A DNA stretch of 64,000 nucleotides from Mycobacterium paraterrae (GCF_022430545.2 NZ_CP092488.2:4712001-4776000); one strand, 5' to 3'. Positions 31,233-40,161 are shown, counted from the first letter of the stretch. Program-made: numbers and translations. Notes: generated by a model from the letters alone, not told the origin.

Positions 31233-32254
31233 GTGTCTGAGGCCGTCGGTTCGCTCAACTTGACCAGCATCTTGCCGATGTTGGCGCCGGTGAAGAGCCC
31301 GTTGAGGGCATCGACACAGGAATCGATGCCCTCGAAGACGGTCTGGCGCGCGTTGATTCGGCCCTCATGCCCCCATTTGCGAAGAGCGGCCGATGCCTCG
31401 TCGAAACGGCTCCACTGATCGAGCGCGTTGAATCCCTGCATCGTCGCGGTCTTGGACAGCAGGTTGACGTAGTTAGCCGGACCGGGGTGGTCGCCAGTCA
31501 AGTAGCTGGAAATGATGCCGCACAACACAACTCGTGCGTTCATCGCCAAGCGGCCCAGCACGGCGTCGAGGATCGGGCCGCCGACATTGTCGAAGTACAC
31601 GTTGACCCGTTGCGGGCAGTGCTGTTTGAGCGCCGCCTCGAGGTCGTCGTGCTTGTAGTCGATACACGCGTCGAAACCGAAGTCCTCGACCACCGCCCGG
31701 CACTTCTCCGGCCCGCCGGCGATACCCACGACTCGGGCTCCGGCGATCTTGGCGATCTGCCCGGCGATTGAGCCAGTGGCGCCCGCGGCTGCCGACACCA
31801 CCACCGTGTCACCGGCCTGCGGCTTACCCACATCGGTCATCCCGATGTACGCCGTCGCACCGGTTGGACCGTAGACCGACATGATCGCGAGCTGGTCGGT
31901 CTCGCCGGGAATGGGCGTGCTGAACACGTCATCGCGGATGATCACATATTCCTGGAAACCGGTAAGCGTGGTGATCACGTCGCCCACCTTGTACGCGTCA
32001 CACCGCGACGCCACGACCTCACCGATCCCGGCGGCGCGAATGACGTCGCCCAGCTGCACGGGCGGCAGATACCCCTGTTGGTCGTTGAGCCAGGTCCGCA
32101 CCGCGGCGTCGAGACCTACGTATGTCGTGCGGACCAGCGCTTCGCCGTCGGCGGGTTCGGGTGCCGGCGTGCTCACCAATTCGGTGTCGCCGGGCTGGAC
32201 CAAACCACTCGGGCGACGGCGTAGCAGGACTTGGCGATTGACTAAGTCGGGCAC
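31229..32254 (-). CDS. Zinc-independent MDR NADPH oxidoreductase (CurA/LTB4 dehydrogenase-like)
   Basis: The 341-residue protein is read from the GTG at 32254 (VPDLVNRQVLLRRRPSG). The N-terminal catalytic domain has the family NDQQGYLPPVQLGDVIRA segment, and the Rossmann domain has GDTVVVSAAAGATGSIAGQI with the AAxGxxG NADPH loop and VYFDNVGGPILDAVL. The cysteine/histidine zinc ligands of alcohol dehydrogenases are absent. Relatives reduce alpha,beta-unsaturated ketones (prostaglandins, leukotriene B4, curcumin). The physiological substrate is unknown. The gene is monocistronic and overlaps the VOC gene stop by four bases in convergent orientation. Confidence 0.92.
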   Translation of the reverse strand: MPDLVNRQVLLRRRPSGLVQPGDTELVSTPAPEPADGEALVRTTYVGLDAAVRTWLNDQQGYLPPVQLGDVIRAAGIGEVVASRCDAYKVGDVITTLTGFQEYVIIRDDVFSTPIPGETDQLAIMSVYGPTGATAYIGMTDVGKPQAGDTVVVSAAAGATGSIAGQIAKIAGARVVGIAGGPEKCRAVVEDFGFDACIDYKHDDLEAALKQHCPQRVNVYFDNVGGPILDAVLGRLAMNARVVLCGIISSYLTGDHPGPANYVNLLSKTATMQGFNALDQWSRFDEASAALRKWGHEGRINARQTVFEGIDSCVDALNGLFTGANIGKMLVKLSEPTASDT

Positions 32255-32318
32255 GATGCAGAAACTACCGAACACAAATGCCCTATTCGGGGTGATCGTG
32301 GTATGCGAGCATCAAGAA

Positions 32319-32999
32319 ATGAAATCCGAGGATGACCCAGAAGCGCGCATCCGCGAGCTGGAGCAGCCGCTGGCCGACGCCGCGCGCGCGTCCGAAGCCG
32401 CAGCGAATCCACCACCGGGTAAATGGGCACCGCCGCCCGGGCCTCCCCTGTCGCCACCGACCACGCTGCCCTACGGCGGTTCGTTTCAGCCCCTACCGAC
32501 GGGCGCCCGACGACAGGGCCGAGGGCTATGGATCCTGCTTGCGCTGTTCGTCGTTGGCATGATCGCGCTGCCGATCGGGATCTTTGTGTTCAGCACGCAT
32601 CAGATGTCGCGGGGCGGCCTGACCACCCTCCTGCCGGCGCCGAGTGTCTCGTCGATCAGTCCCTCGCCGTCAGCGGTTGCGCCGGGTTCGGTATCGGTGT
32701 CGCCACCGACGAGTTCGGCAACGAGCGCACCGGCGGGTGAGAACATCACGGTGTCCGGGATCAGCGAGGTCCGCACCATCGCCTGCAACGGGGGCAGCGT
32801 CAGCGTCAGCGGCATCACCAACAACGTCACCATCTCCGGGCACTGCACGAGCGTCACTGTGTCCGGCATCCAGAACGAAGTCATTGCCGACGCGGCCGAC
32901 AGGATCCAAGTCTCCGGCTCTGGCAACCACGTCACCTATCACAACGGATCCCCGAAAGTCGGGAACTCTGGCCTGAACAACGTCGTGCAGAAGGGCTGA
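32319..32999 (+). CDS. DUF3060 membrane-anchored repeat protein
   Basis: A 226-residue protein from the ATG at 32319 (MKSEDDPEARIRELEQPLAD); the longer upstream frame covers the divergent oxidoreductase gene. Layout: acidic start, a Pro-rich cytoplasmic segment (GKWAPPPGPPLSPPTTLPYG), one membrane helix (LWILLALFVVGMIALPIGIF), a Ser/Pro/Thr-rich linker, then a DUF3060 domain of short beta repeats (VTVSGIQNEV, NVTISGHCTSV, RIQVSGSGNHVTYHNGSP) that probably forms a small right-handed helix. Such proteins are common in mycobacteria and sit on the outer face of the membrane; their role is unknown. It is convergent with the TauE-type transporter. Confidence 0.82.
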   Translation: MKSEDDPEARIRELEQPLADAARASEAAANPPPGKWAPPPGPPLSPPTTLPYGGSFQPLPTGARRQGRGLWILLALFVVGMIALPIGIFVFSTHQMSRGGLTTLLPAPSVSSISPSPSAVAPGSVSVSPPTSSATSAPAGENITVSGISEVRTIACNGGSVSVSGITNNVTISGHCTSVTVSGIQNEVIADAADRIQVSGSGNHVTYHNGSPKVGNSGLNNVVQKG

Positions 33000-33003
33000 C
33001 AGC

Positions 33004-33780
33004 TCACACCGCGAGTAGCCGGTAAAGGCCGATCAGTCCGACGACGACGATGGTGGCGCGCAGCGCGTTCGGCGACAGCCGCCGACCATAGTGTGCCCCG
33101 AGCCAGCCGCCGATCAACGATCCGAAAGCTATGAGGCCCGCGGCCGCCCAGCTGATCCGGTGAAAGGCCACGAACGTATAGGCCAGTGCTGCAACAATAT
33201 TGACGAGCAACGCCAGAAGGTTCTTCGCGGCGTTGGTGCGCTGCACCGATTCGGGCAGCAGTGCGCCCATCGCTGCGACCAGCATAATTCCTTGCGCCGC
33301 AGTGAAATATCCGCCGTAGACACCGATTGCGAACGTGCTCACCACTAGGGCCGCCATCCGGCGCGGTGACACCTCGTCGGCGGCGCGGCCGGCCTTCTCG
33401 GCGCGTTTCCGGGCCCAGCTCTGAATCCGCGGTCCTACCACGACCAATGCGAGTGCCGCGACGAGGAGCACCGGCACGATCCGGGCGAACGTCGTTTCGG
33501 GAAGATGCAGGAGCAACCAGGCGCCCACCGCGGCGCCCAGGACCGACGCCGGGATCTGCCAGCGCAATCGGTCCCATTGACCGCGCAGTTCCCGGCGATA
33601 GCCCCAGGTCCCCGACGTGCTGCCGGCGACCAGACCGACGGCGTTCGACATCGTGGAGGTGACCGGTGGGTAGCCCATCGCGACCAACGTCGGGAAGGTG
33701 ATCAACGTGCCCGATCCGACCAAAGCGTTGATCGCGCCCGCGGCCATGCCGGCGAGCGCAATCAGGGCCGCGTGAGTCAT
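33004..33780 (-). CDS. TauE/SafE family sulfite-type permease
   Basis: The ATG at 33780 yields 258 residues with about eight membrane helices. The first repeat begins LIALAGMAAGAINALVGSGT with PPVTSTMSNAVGLVAGS, and the second carries TFAIGVYGGYFTAAQGIML and AAKNLLALLVNIVAALAYTF, the duplicated family signature. Family members move sulfite, sulfoacetate or related organic anions across the inner membrane; the substrate here is unassigned. In M. tuberculosis a different gene set adjoins der, so this is a local neighbour rather than part of the der operon. Upstream in-frame sequence to 33957 lies inside der and is not coding. Confidence 0.88.
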   Translation of the reverse strand: MTHAALIALAGMAAGAINALVGSGTLITFPTLVAMGYPPVTSTMSNAVGLVAGSTSGTWGYRRELRGQWDRLRWQIPASVLGAAVGAWLLLHLPETTFARIVPVLLVAALALVVVGPRIQSWARKRAEKAGRAADEVSPRRMAALVVSTFAIGVYGGYFTAAQGIMLVAAMGALLPESVQRTNAAKNLLALLVNIVAALAYTFVAFHRISWAAAGLIAFGSLIGGWLGAHYGRRLSPNALRATIVVVGLIGLYRLLAV

Positions 33781-33829
33781 GGGCACCGAAACAACTGTAG
33801 TTGGCCCGTTTTCGGCGACTACGTCACAG

Positions 33830-35233
33830 TCAGCGCGACTTCGGTTTGCGCTTATCGCGCACGCGCACGTTGATCCGGATAGGACTGCCTTCGAAGCCGA
33901 AGGTCTCGCGCAGGCGGCGTTCCAAGAACCGACGATAGCCGGCTTCCAGGAAGCCACTGGTGAACAACACGAAGGTCGGTGGACGTGATGCGGCCTGCGT
34001 GGCGAACAGGATGCGCGGCTGCTTGCCGCCCCGTACCGGCGGCGGCGTTGCCGCCACGACCTCTTTGATCCAGGTGTTCAGCCGGCCGGTACCGATGCGG
34101 GCATCCCACGACGCCAACGCATTTTCCAGCGCAGGAACCAGCTTCTGAACGGCGCGGCCGGTCTTGGCAGAGATATTCACCCGCTGGGCCCAGCGAATCT
34201 GCACCAGTTCGCGGTCGATCTCCTTTTCCAGCAGATAGCGACGATCCTCGTCGACCAGATCCCACTTGTTGAACGCCAGCACCAGCGCCCGTCCGGCCTC
34301 GATGACCATCGACAGCACTCGCAGGTCCTGCTCGGTCAGCGGCTCCGAACCGTCGATCAGCACGATCACGACCTCGGCGGCATCGATCGCGCCGTGGGTG
34401 CGCACCGAGGCATAGAACTCATGCCCGCTGGCCTGCCCGACCTTGCGGCGCAGACCGGCCGTATCGACGAATCGCCAAATTTTGCCGTCCAATTCGATCA
34501 GCGAGTCGACAGGGTCGACGGTAGTGCCGGCTACGTCATGCACCACCGAACGCTCGTCGCCGGCCAAGCGGTTCAGCAGCGAACTCTTGCCGACGTTGGG
34601 CTTGCCGACCAACGCCACCCGCCGCGGGCCGCCCTGCGCGGAGGCCAATTCCGCGACTTCGGGCAGCGCACCGACGACGGCGTCGAGCAGATCGGCGACC
34701 CCGCGGCCGTGCATCGCGCTGATCGCGTAGGGCTCACCGATGCCTAGCGACCACAAGGCGGCGGCGTCGGCTTCCCCCTTGTCGCTGTCGACTTTGTTAG
34801 CGGCCAAGAACACCGGTTTGCCCGAGCGCCGCAGGATGCGCGCCGCCGCTTCGTCGCCCGCGGTCGCGCCGACGACGGCATCCACCACCATGATCACCGC
34901 GTCGGCGGTCCGCATCGCTACCGACGCCTGCTCGGCCACCAGCTGCTGCAGGCCCTTGGCGTCGGGCTCCCAGCCGCCGGTGTCCTGCACGACGAATCGA
35001 CGCCCGGTCCACAACGCGTCGTAGGACACTCGGTCGCGCGTCACCCCGGGGATGTCTTGCACGACCGCTTCTCGTCGGCCCAGAATCCGGTTGACCAGCG
35101 TCGACTTACCGACGTTCGGCCGGCCTACCACCGCTACCACCGGCGGTGGGCCACTGAACTCGTCGTCGACGTTTTCGATGAACTCGGCCGACTCCCAATC
35201 GCTTTCGTCGACCCACGTACCGTCTTCACTCAT
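33830..35233 (-). CDS. der: Ribosome-assembly GTPase Der (EngA)
   Basis: The 467-residue protein holds two tandem G domains, the defining feature of Der: GRPNVGKST at 37-45 with DTGGWEP and NKVD, and GKPNVGKSS at 210-218 with DTAGLRRKVGQ and NKWDLVDED. A KH-like C-terminal domain follows (PTFVLFTSGFLEAGYRRFLE). Der acts in maturation of the 50S subunit. It corresponds to Rv1713 and closes the conserved string parA-scpA-scpB-rluB-cmk-der. It starts 27 bases after the cmk stop, across a duplicated stop/start segment. The acidic N-terminal 30 residues are a mycobacterial extension. Confidence 0.97.
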   Translation of the reverse strand: MSEDGTWVDESDWESAEFIENVDDEFSGPPPVVAVVGRPNVGKSTLVNRILGRREAVVQDIPGVTRDRVSYDALWTGRRFVVQDTGGWEPDAKGLQQLVAEQASVAMRTADAVIMVVDAVVGATAGDEAAARILRRSGKPVFLAANKVDSDKGEADAAALWSLGIGEPYAISAMHGRGVADLLDAVVGALPEVAELASAQGGPRRVALVGKPNVGKSSLLNRLAGDERSVVHDVAGTTVDPVDSLIELDGKIWRFVDTAGLRRKVGQASGHEFYASVRTHGAIDAAEVVIVLIDGSEPLTEQDLRVLSMVIEAGRALVLAFNKWDLVDEDRRYLLEKEIDRELVQIRWAQRVNISAKTGRAVQKLVPALENALASWDARIGTGRLNTWIKEVVAATPPPVRGGKQPRILFATQAASRPPTFVLFTSGFLEAGYRRFLERRLRETFGFEGSPIRINVRVRDKRKPKSR

Positions 35234-35279
35234 CGGCTGGTCTCGCTTTGTCGGCGGGCGTCATCGGCTGGCCTCGCTT
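35231..35279. repeat. Tandem duplication at the cmk-der junction
   Basis: An 18-base unit, on the minus strand AAGCGAGRCCAGCCGATG, occurs at 35262-35279 and again at 35231-35248 with one mismatch. The upstream copy supplies the last cmk codons and its TGA; the downstream copy supplies the ATG of der. This looks like a duplicated stop-start overlap. Confidence 0.75.
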
Positions 35280-35992
35280 CGCTGCTTGACCAAATCCAGC
35301 AGGTGGTCGATCACTTCGGACTCCGTCATCTCGCTGGTGTCGACCACCACCGCGTCCGAGGCGGCACGCAGCGGCGACACGGCGCGAGTGGAGTCGAGGT
35401 GGTCGCGGCGCCGTACGTCGGCAAGTACGCCCGCATAATCGTCGGGCTGGCCGGCGGCGACGTTCTGGTCGTTGCGACGACGTGCCCGCGTCTCGGCCGA
35501 GGCGGTCAGAAACACTTTCAGGTCAGCGTCGGGCAGTACCACGGTGCCGATGTCGCGGCCCTCGACCACGACGCCGCCCGGCCCATCGACGAGGGCCCGC
35601 TGCAACTCGACGAGACGACCGCGCACCGCGGGCACCGAAGACACCGCGGACACCGCGCGGGTGACCTCGTCGCCGCGAATCTCTGACGAAACATCTTCGC
35701 CGTCAAGGTAACTGCGGTCCTCGCCGGGGTCGTGGCTCACCGATATGTTCGCCGTGGCAGCGACAGAGTCAACGGCGTCGGAATCCGCCGGGTCGACGCC
35801 GGCACGCAGCACCGCCAAGGTCGCGATGCGGTACATGGCGCCGGTGTCGAGATATCGGGCGTGCAGCGCACGCGCTAATCCCCTTGATACCGAAGACTTT
35901 CCGGTTCCTGCCGGCCCGTCGACGGCGACGACCACGCTCGGTGCCGGATGGTTCGCTGCACTCCCGTCGCTCGCTGCGTTCGCTCCGCTCAC
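35261..35992 (-). CDS. cmk: Cytidylate kinase
   Basis: The 243-residue protein has the P-loop GPAGTGKSSVSRGLARAL after an Ala/Pro-rich leader, the LDTGAMYRIATL nucleotide-binding segment, DIGTVVLPDADLKVFLTAS and AETRARRRNDQ of the lid. It phosphorylates CMP and dCMP with ATP, in the cytoplasm. The homologue is Rv1712. Its ATG overlaps the rluB stop by four bases, so translation is coupled. The last residues (QRSEASR) are encoded by one copy of the repeat described at 35231-35279. Confidence 0.96.
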   Translation of the reverse strand: MSGANAASDGSAANHPAPSVVVAVDGPAGTGKSSVSRGLARALHARYLDTGAMYRIATLAVLRAGVDPADSDAVDSVAATANISVSHDPGEDRSYLDGEDVSSEIRGDEVTRAVSAVSSVPAVRGRLVELQRALVDGPGGVVVEGRDIGTVVLPDADLKVFLTASAETRARRRNDQNVAAGQPDDYAGVLADVRRRDHLDSTRAVSPLRAASDAVVVDTSEMTESEVIDHLLDLVKQRSEASR

Positions 35993-36744
35993 AGCCCGAC
36001 CGCTTTGTAGAGTTCGCCGATCTCGTTGCGGCGCAACGCCCGGATGCTGCCCGGCCGCTGGTCCCCCAGTGTCACCGCGCCGATGTCGGTGCGGACCAGG
36101 GCTTGGACCGGGAAGCCCGCCGCGGCCAGCATCCGGCGCACGATGCGTTTGCGTCCTTCGTGCAGCGTGACCCGGATCAGCGTCTTACCCGGCACCGCGT
36201 CCACCACCGCGAAGTCGTCGACAGCGATGGGACCGTCATCCAATTCGATTCCCGCCTTGAGCTTTTTGCCCAGACCCCGGGGCACAGCTCCGTTGACGGT
36301 AGCGACGTAGGTCTTGGGTATCTCGTACGACGGGTGCATCAGACGATGGGCGAGCTCACCGTCGTTGGTCAACAGAATCAGGCCCTCGGTGTCGGCATCG
36401 AGCCGTCCGACGTGGAACAGCTTCTTGTTGCCCCGGACGCGGTGCTCCACCAGGTCGCCGATGCATGGCCGGCCGCGGTCGTCGGACATCGTCGAGTGCA
36501 TGCCCTGCGGTTTATTGAGCGCCAGATAGACCAGCGAGTCGTCGAGGATCACCCGCGCACCGTCGACCCGGATCTCCGATGCATCCGGATCGACCCGGGT
36601 GCCCAGTTCCGTCACCACCTGACCGTCGACCTCGACGCGACCGTCGGTGATCATCCGCTCCGCAACCCGTCGTGAGGCAATACCGGCCTGCGACAACACT
36701 TTCTGAAGGCGAACCCCGTCGGATTCGGCGGTTCCCGGCGTCAT
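35989..36744 (-). CDS. rluB: Large-subunit rRNA pseudouridine synthase, RluB/RsuA family
   Basis: The ATG at 36744 overlaps the scpB stop (ATGA) and gives 251 residues; a longer upstream frame only traverses scpB in a false frame. An S4 RNA-binding domain comes first (VRLQKVLSQAGIASRRVAER), then the catalytic domain with the family aspartate in HVGRLDADTEGLILLTNDG and the motif NKPQGMHSTM. The family isomerises one uridine in 23S (RluB) or 16S (RsuA) rRNA. Homologue Rv1711. It is embedded between chromosome-condensation genes and cmk, as in other actinobacteria. Confidence 0.94.
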   Translation of the reverse strand: MTPGTAESDGVRLQKVLSQAGIASRRVAERMITDGRVEVDGQVVTELGTRVDPDASEIRVDGARVILDDSLVYLALNKPQGMHSTMSDDRGRPCIGDLVEHRVRGNKKLFHVGRLDADTEGLILLTNDGELAHRLMHPSYEIPKTYVATVNGAVPRGLGKKLKAGIELDDGPIAVDDFAVVDAVPGKTLIRVTLHEGRKRIVRRMLAAAGFPVQALVRTDIGAVTLGDQRPGSIRALRRNEIGELYKAVGL

Positions 36745-37496
36745 TCGGTGTCCACGTCGAACGACAGCGGCTGGTCGCTGGTCACTGTCGCGCCGGAAAG
36801 CTTCGCGAAACGTGGCTCCTCGTCCAGGGATTCGCTCAAATCGTCGATCGTGTCGACATCGGGGAGCAGCGGTGCGATATCGGGGAGATCGGTCAACGAC
36901 GACAACCCAAGCCGTTCCAGAAACAGCTCGGTGGTCGCGAAAGTCACCGCGCCGGTGTCGGCATCGGTGCCGGCTTCGGTGATCAGCCCTCGCGCGAGCA
37001 GCGTGCGCATCACCGCGTCGACGTTCACGCCGCGGACCGCGCTCACCCGCGCTCGCGTCACCGGTTGCCGGTAGGCGACCACGGCCAGCGTTTCCAGTGC
37101 GGCCCGGGTGAGCTTCGAGCGTGAGCCATCCAGCAGCAGCCGCTCCACGTAGGGCGCGAAGCGCGCGCGGGTGTAGAGCCGCCAGCCGCCCCCGGCCTCG
37201 CGCAGGTCGATGCCGCTGTCGCGTTCGGCGAAGTCGTCGGCCATCTGCCGCAGCTTGGCGGCCACCCGGAAGGCGGGTTGCTCGGTGGCTGCGGCCAGCG
37301 CCTCGACCGGGACGGGAGTGTCGACGACCAGCAGCAGCGCTTCGAGCACTGCACCCAACTCGCCGTCCTCGAGCTCGGGCGCCGTCGCGACGTCGATACC
37401 GAGGTTCGTCCCGGAGTCGAGGTCCGCGTCGGGGTTCGAAGTGGATGAGTCGACAGGTACGTCGATGCCCACTTCTGCATCGTCGCTGGAGGTCAT
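36741..37496 (-). CDS. scpB: Segregation and condensation protein B
   Basis: From the ATG at 37496 (overlapping the scpA stop) the product is 251 residues. An acidic, Ser/Thr-rich N-terminus precedes two winged-helix domains typical of ScpB: LGAVLEALLLVVDTPVPVEA then GGGWRLYTRARFAPYVERLL and the highly conserved TRAALETLAVVAYRQPVTRA with VRGVNVDAVMRTLL. ScpB dimers bind ScpA, the kleisin, in the SMC condensin complex that organises and segregates the chromosome. Homologue Rv1710. No SMC gene is in the window. The C-terminal acidic tail is poorly conserved in the family. Confidence 0.95.
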   Translation of the reverse strand: MTSSDDAEVGIDVPVDSSTSNPDADLDSGTNLGIDVATAPELEDGELGAVLEALLLVVDTPVPVEALAAATEQPAFRVAAKLRQMADDFAERDSGIDLREAGGGWRLYTRARFAPYVERLLLDGSRSKLTRAALETLAVVAYRQPVTRARVSAVRGVNVDAVMRTLLARGLITEAGTDADTGAVTFATTELFLERLGLSSLTDLPDIAPLLPDVDTIDDLSESLDEEPRFAKLSGATVTSDQPLSFDVDTE

Positions 37497-38302
37497 TGAT
37501 ATTCGTCCCGTAATTCTGCGCTGGTCGGCTGTTCTCCGGTCCACGAAACCTGGAGGGCACCAAGCGGTTCTGCCTGGTCGAATGCTACCGCCCGCGAACG
37601 ATACAGCTCGAGCAGAGCCAGGAAGCGGCCGACGATCTCGATCGGCTCGCAGTCGGCGACGAGATCGGAAAACGACGCCCACTGCCCTATTCCGCGCTGT
37701 TCGAGGAACCACAGCAGCCGCTTGGCCTGCTCGGGAACCGATACGTACACCTGGTGCAGGTGCTCGGTGCCGACGGTCGGGACCGGACGGGGAGTGAAGG
37801 CGGTCGCGGCGATCTCCGCGAAGGTCTGGGCGTCGACTCCGAGCATCACCTCCGGAAGCAAGTCGGCGAACTTGTCCTCCAGCGACACCGCGCGTGGATA
37901 GCTGCGTAGGGCGGCGGCTTCGAGCTCACCGAAGATGGACGCGACATGCTTGAAGGCTCGGTATTGCAGCAGCCGGGCGAATAACAGGTCGCGTACCTCC
38001 AGTAGCGCCAGGTCTTCCTCGTCTGTGACCTGGCCCGACGGCAACAGCCGGGCGGCTTTGAGGTCGAGCAGCGTCGCGGCGACGACGAGAAATGCCGTGG
38101 TTTCCTCGAGTTCGAGCGCCGCGCCGATGGCCTTGGTGTAGGCGATGAAGTCGTCGGTGACCTGGTGCAGCGCCACCTCGGTCACGTCGAGACGGTGAGC
38201 AAAGATCAGTTGGAGCAAGAGATCGAACGGACCCTCGAAATTGTTCAGCTTGACCTGGAAGCCGTTCTGAGTTGATGCCTCGCAGGTCGCTCCGCCGGTC
38301 AC
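37493..38302 (-). CDS. scpA: Segregation and condensation protein A (kleisin)
   Basis: The GTG at 38302 overlaps the parA-like stop (GTGA) and gives 269 residues, near the 278 of Rv1709. The N-terminal kleisin signature VKLNNFEGPFDLLLQLIFAH and LDVTEVALHQVTDDFIAY are present, followed by AATLLDLKAARLLPSG. The C-terminal winged helix (FLALLELYRSRAVAFDQAEP) would bind the SMC head. ScpA bridges the SMC dimer and recruits ScpB. A stretch upstream in the same frame is a false extension through the parA-like gene. Confidence 0.95.
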   Translation of the reverse strand: MTGGATCEASTQNGFQVKLNNFEGPFDLLLQLIFAHRLDVTEVALHQVTDDFIAYTKAIGAALELEETTAFLVVAATLLDLKAARLLPSGQVTDEEDLALLEVRDLLFARLLQYRAFKHVASIFGELEAAALRSYPRAVSLEDKFADLLPEVMLGVDAQTFAEIAATAFTPRPVPTVGTEHLHQVYVSVPEQAKRLLWFLEQRGIGQWASFSDLVADCEPIEIVGRFLALLELYRSRAVAFDQAEPLGALQVSWTGEQPTSAELRDEYQ

Positions 38303-39162
38303 GCGCCGAACCGGTCGATCACCTCGCGGGCCAACGACCGATAGGCGGCCGCGCCGCCCGATTTCGGTGCCCACGACGTAATCGGTTCGCCGGCGACGCT
38401 GGTCTCCGGGAAGCGGACGGTACGGGTGATGACGGTGTCGAACACGAGGTCGCCGAAGCGCTCCACGACGCGAGCCATCACCTCGCGGGAGTTGACCGTC
38501 CGCGGGTCGTAACGCGTGATCAAGATGCCGCTGATGTCCAGCTTCGGGTTGAGCCGGTCGCGGACCTTCTCCACGGTGTCGGTCAGCAAGGCCAGGCCGC
38601 GCAGTGAGAAGAATTCGCATTCGGTCGGGATGACAACGCCGTCGGCGCACGCCAGGCCGTTGACCGTGAGCAGGCCCAGCGACGGCTGACAGTCGATCAG
38701 GACATAGTCGTAGCGGTCCAGCACCGGATGCAGCGCACGCGCCAGCGTCTGCTCGCGGCCGACCTCGTTGACCAACTGGATCTCCGCAGCGGACAAATCG
38801 ATGTTGCTCGGCACCAAATCCAGGTTCTTTACCCGGGTGTGCATCAGCACCTGGTCCAGCGACACCCTCGGCTCGACCAGCAGGTTGTGGACCGTGTGCT
38901 CCAGCTCGTAGTGCGGCACGCCCAGGCCCGCGGACAGCGCGCCCTGCGGGTCCAGGTCCACCAGCAACACCCGACGGCCGTATTCGGCGAGCGCGGCACC
39001 CAGGTTGATCGTCGACGTGGTTTTTCCCACGCCACCTTTTTGGTTGCACATCGCGATGACTTTGGCCGGGCCGTGCGACGTGCGCGGCTTGGGCTCGGGA
39101 ATCGTCCGCGGGCGACGGCCGGTCAGGCCGACTTCGATGTTGCTATCCGCCCCGTCAGTCAT
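38299..39162 (-). CDS. ParA/Soj-family ATPase (Rv1708-like)
   Basis: A 287-residue P-loop ATPase with the deviant Walker A CNQKGGVGKTTSTINLG, LLVDLDPQGALSAGLG (Walker A') and YDYVLIDCQPSLGLL (Walker B). It differs from the chromosomal ParA near oriC by its position: it heads the scpA-scpB cluster, so a role in chromosome organisation or positioning is likely, as inferred from context. No parB-like gene or parS-like site is visible nearby. The first 30 residues are basic and proline-containing. It is the probable first gene of the operon reaching der; repeats lie directly upstream. Confidence 0.93.
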   Translation of the reverse strand: MTDGADSNIEVGLTGRRPRTIPEPKPRTSHGPAKVIAMCNQKGGVGKTTSTINLGAALAEYGRRVLLVDLDPQGALSAGLGVPHYELEHTVHNLLVEPRVSLDQVLMHTRVKNLDLVPSNIDLSAAEIQLVNEVGREQTLARALHPVLDRYDYVLIDCQPSLGLLTVNGLACADGVVIPTECEFFSLRGLALLTDTVEKVRDRLNPKLDISGILITRYDPRTVNSREVMARVVERFGDLVFDTVITRTVRFPETSVAGEPITSWAPKSGGAAAYRSLAREVIDRFGA

Positions 39163-39166
39163 CTGG

Positions 39167-39259
39167 GCCGCTCCTCAGCGTCTCGACGCGAGGCATCGTC
39201 GCCGGCGCACTCGTCTGCGCCGCTCCTCAGCATCGCTACGCGAGGCATCGTCGCCGGCG
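39167..39259. repeat. MIRU-like tandem repeat (two copies)
   Basis: A 41-base unit beginning GCCGCTCCTCAGC and ending GGCATCGTCGCCGGCG occurs at 39167-39207 and 39219-39259 with three mismatches, period 52 bases. The sequence closely resembles the mycobacterial interspersed repetitive units I know from M. tuberculosis (CTCCTCATCGCTGCG...GCATCGTCGCCGGCG). It lies between the parA-like gene and the divergent methyltransferase. Confidence 0.75.
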
Positions 39260-39405
39260 ACCGCCTCGTGCGCGGCGGTCGGGCAACTGCGGACATGGCA
39301 GATGAGTCTAACGGTTACGAGCGCTCCTGCCGGAAGACCCGCAACAACGTCACCTGCGAATTTAGGGCGCTGGTGTGCGTAGTCGTGCGGGCTAGGGTGG
39401 CGATC

Positions 39406-40161
39406 ATGAGTTTGAAGCAGCGCATCCCCCTGCTGCGGTGGTCTTTCTGGCGGATGGCGACCGGTGCCCGAAATATCACCACCACCGGCCAGATCGGTGA
39501 CGGTCGCGAAGCCGCCGCCATTCAATACGTCCTGACCCACGCCCGCGCGGGCGATATCGACGACGTCATAGCAACCGTCGACCGGTTCGCCTACGAGAAA
39601 TCGATGCTGATCAATGTCGGCGACGAGAAGGGCGCGCTGCTCGACGCGGCCGTCCGCCGGGCTGATCCGAAGCTGGCACTGGAGCTGGGCACATACTGCG
39701 GTTATGGCGCGCTCCGCATCGCCCGCGCCGCGCCGGGTGCCAGGGTGTTCTCGGTCGAGCTCGCGGAGGCCAACGCGGTTAATGCCCGACGGATTTGGGC
39801 GCATGCCGGTGTCGCGGATCGGATCACCTGTGTGGTCGGCACCATCGGCGACGGCGACCGGACGCTCGACGCGCTCGCGAGCGAGCACGGATTTAGCTCC
39901 GGCACAGTGGATTTCGTCTTCCTTGACCACGACAAGGACGCGTATTTGGACGACCTGCTGAGCATCATGGATCGGGGGTGGCTGCATCCCGGGTCAATCG
40001 CGGTCGCCGACAACGTCCGAATTCCTGGCGCCCCAAAATACCGCGAATACATGCGCCGGCAGCAGGGCGCGCTATGGAACACCATCGAGCACAAGGCACA
40101 TCTGGAATACCAAAGCTTGGTCTCAGACTTGGTGCTCGAGTCGCAGTACCTAGGTGGTTAG
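39406..40161 (+). CDS. Class I SAM-dependent O-methyltransferase (catechol type, Rv1703c-like)
   Basis: The 251-residue protein is read from the ATG at 39406; the longer open frame upstream runs against the parA-like gene. The SAM-binding motif is LALELGTYCGYGALRIA, followed by the acidic FSVELAEANAVNAR, and a metal-binding DFVFLDHDKDAYLDDL with later IAVADNVRIPGAPKY. These match catechol O-methyltransferases, which use Mg2+ to methylate a catechol hydroxyl. It corresponds by position and pattern to Rv1703c. The natural acceptor is unknown. The stop overlaps the convergent xerD stop. Confidence 0.9.
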   Translation: MSLKQRIPLLRWSFWRMATGARNITTTGQIGDGREAAAIQYVLTHARAGDIDDVIATVDRFAYEKSMLINVGDEKGALLDAAVRRADPKLALELGTYCGYGALRIARAAPGARVFSVELAEANAVNARRIWAHAGVADRITCVVGTIGDGDRTLDALASEHGFSSGTVDFVFLDHDKDAYLDDLLSIMDRGWLHPGSIAVADNVRIPGAPKYREYMRRQQGALWNTIEHKAHLEYQSLVSDLVLESQYLGG

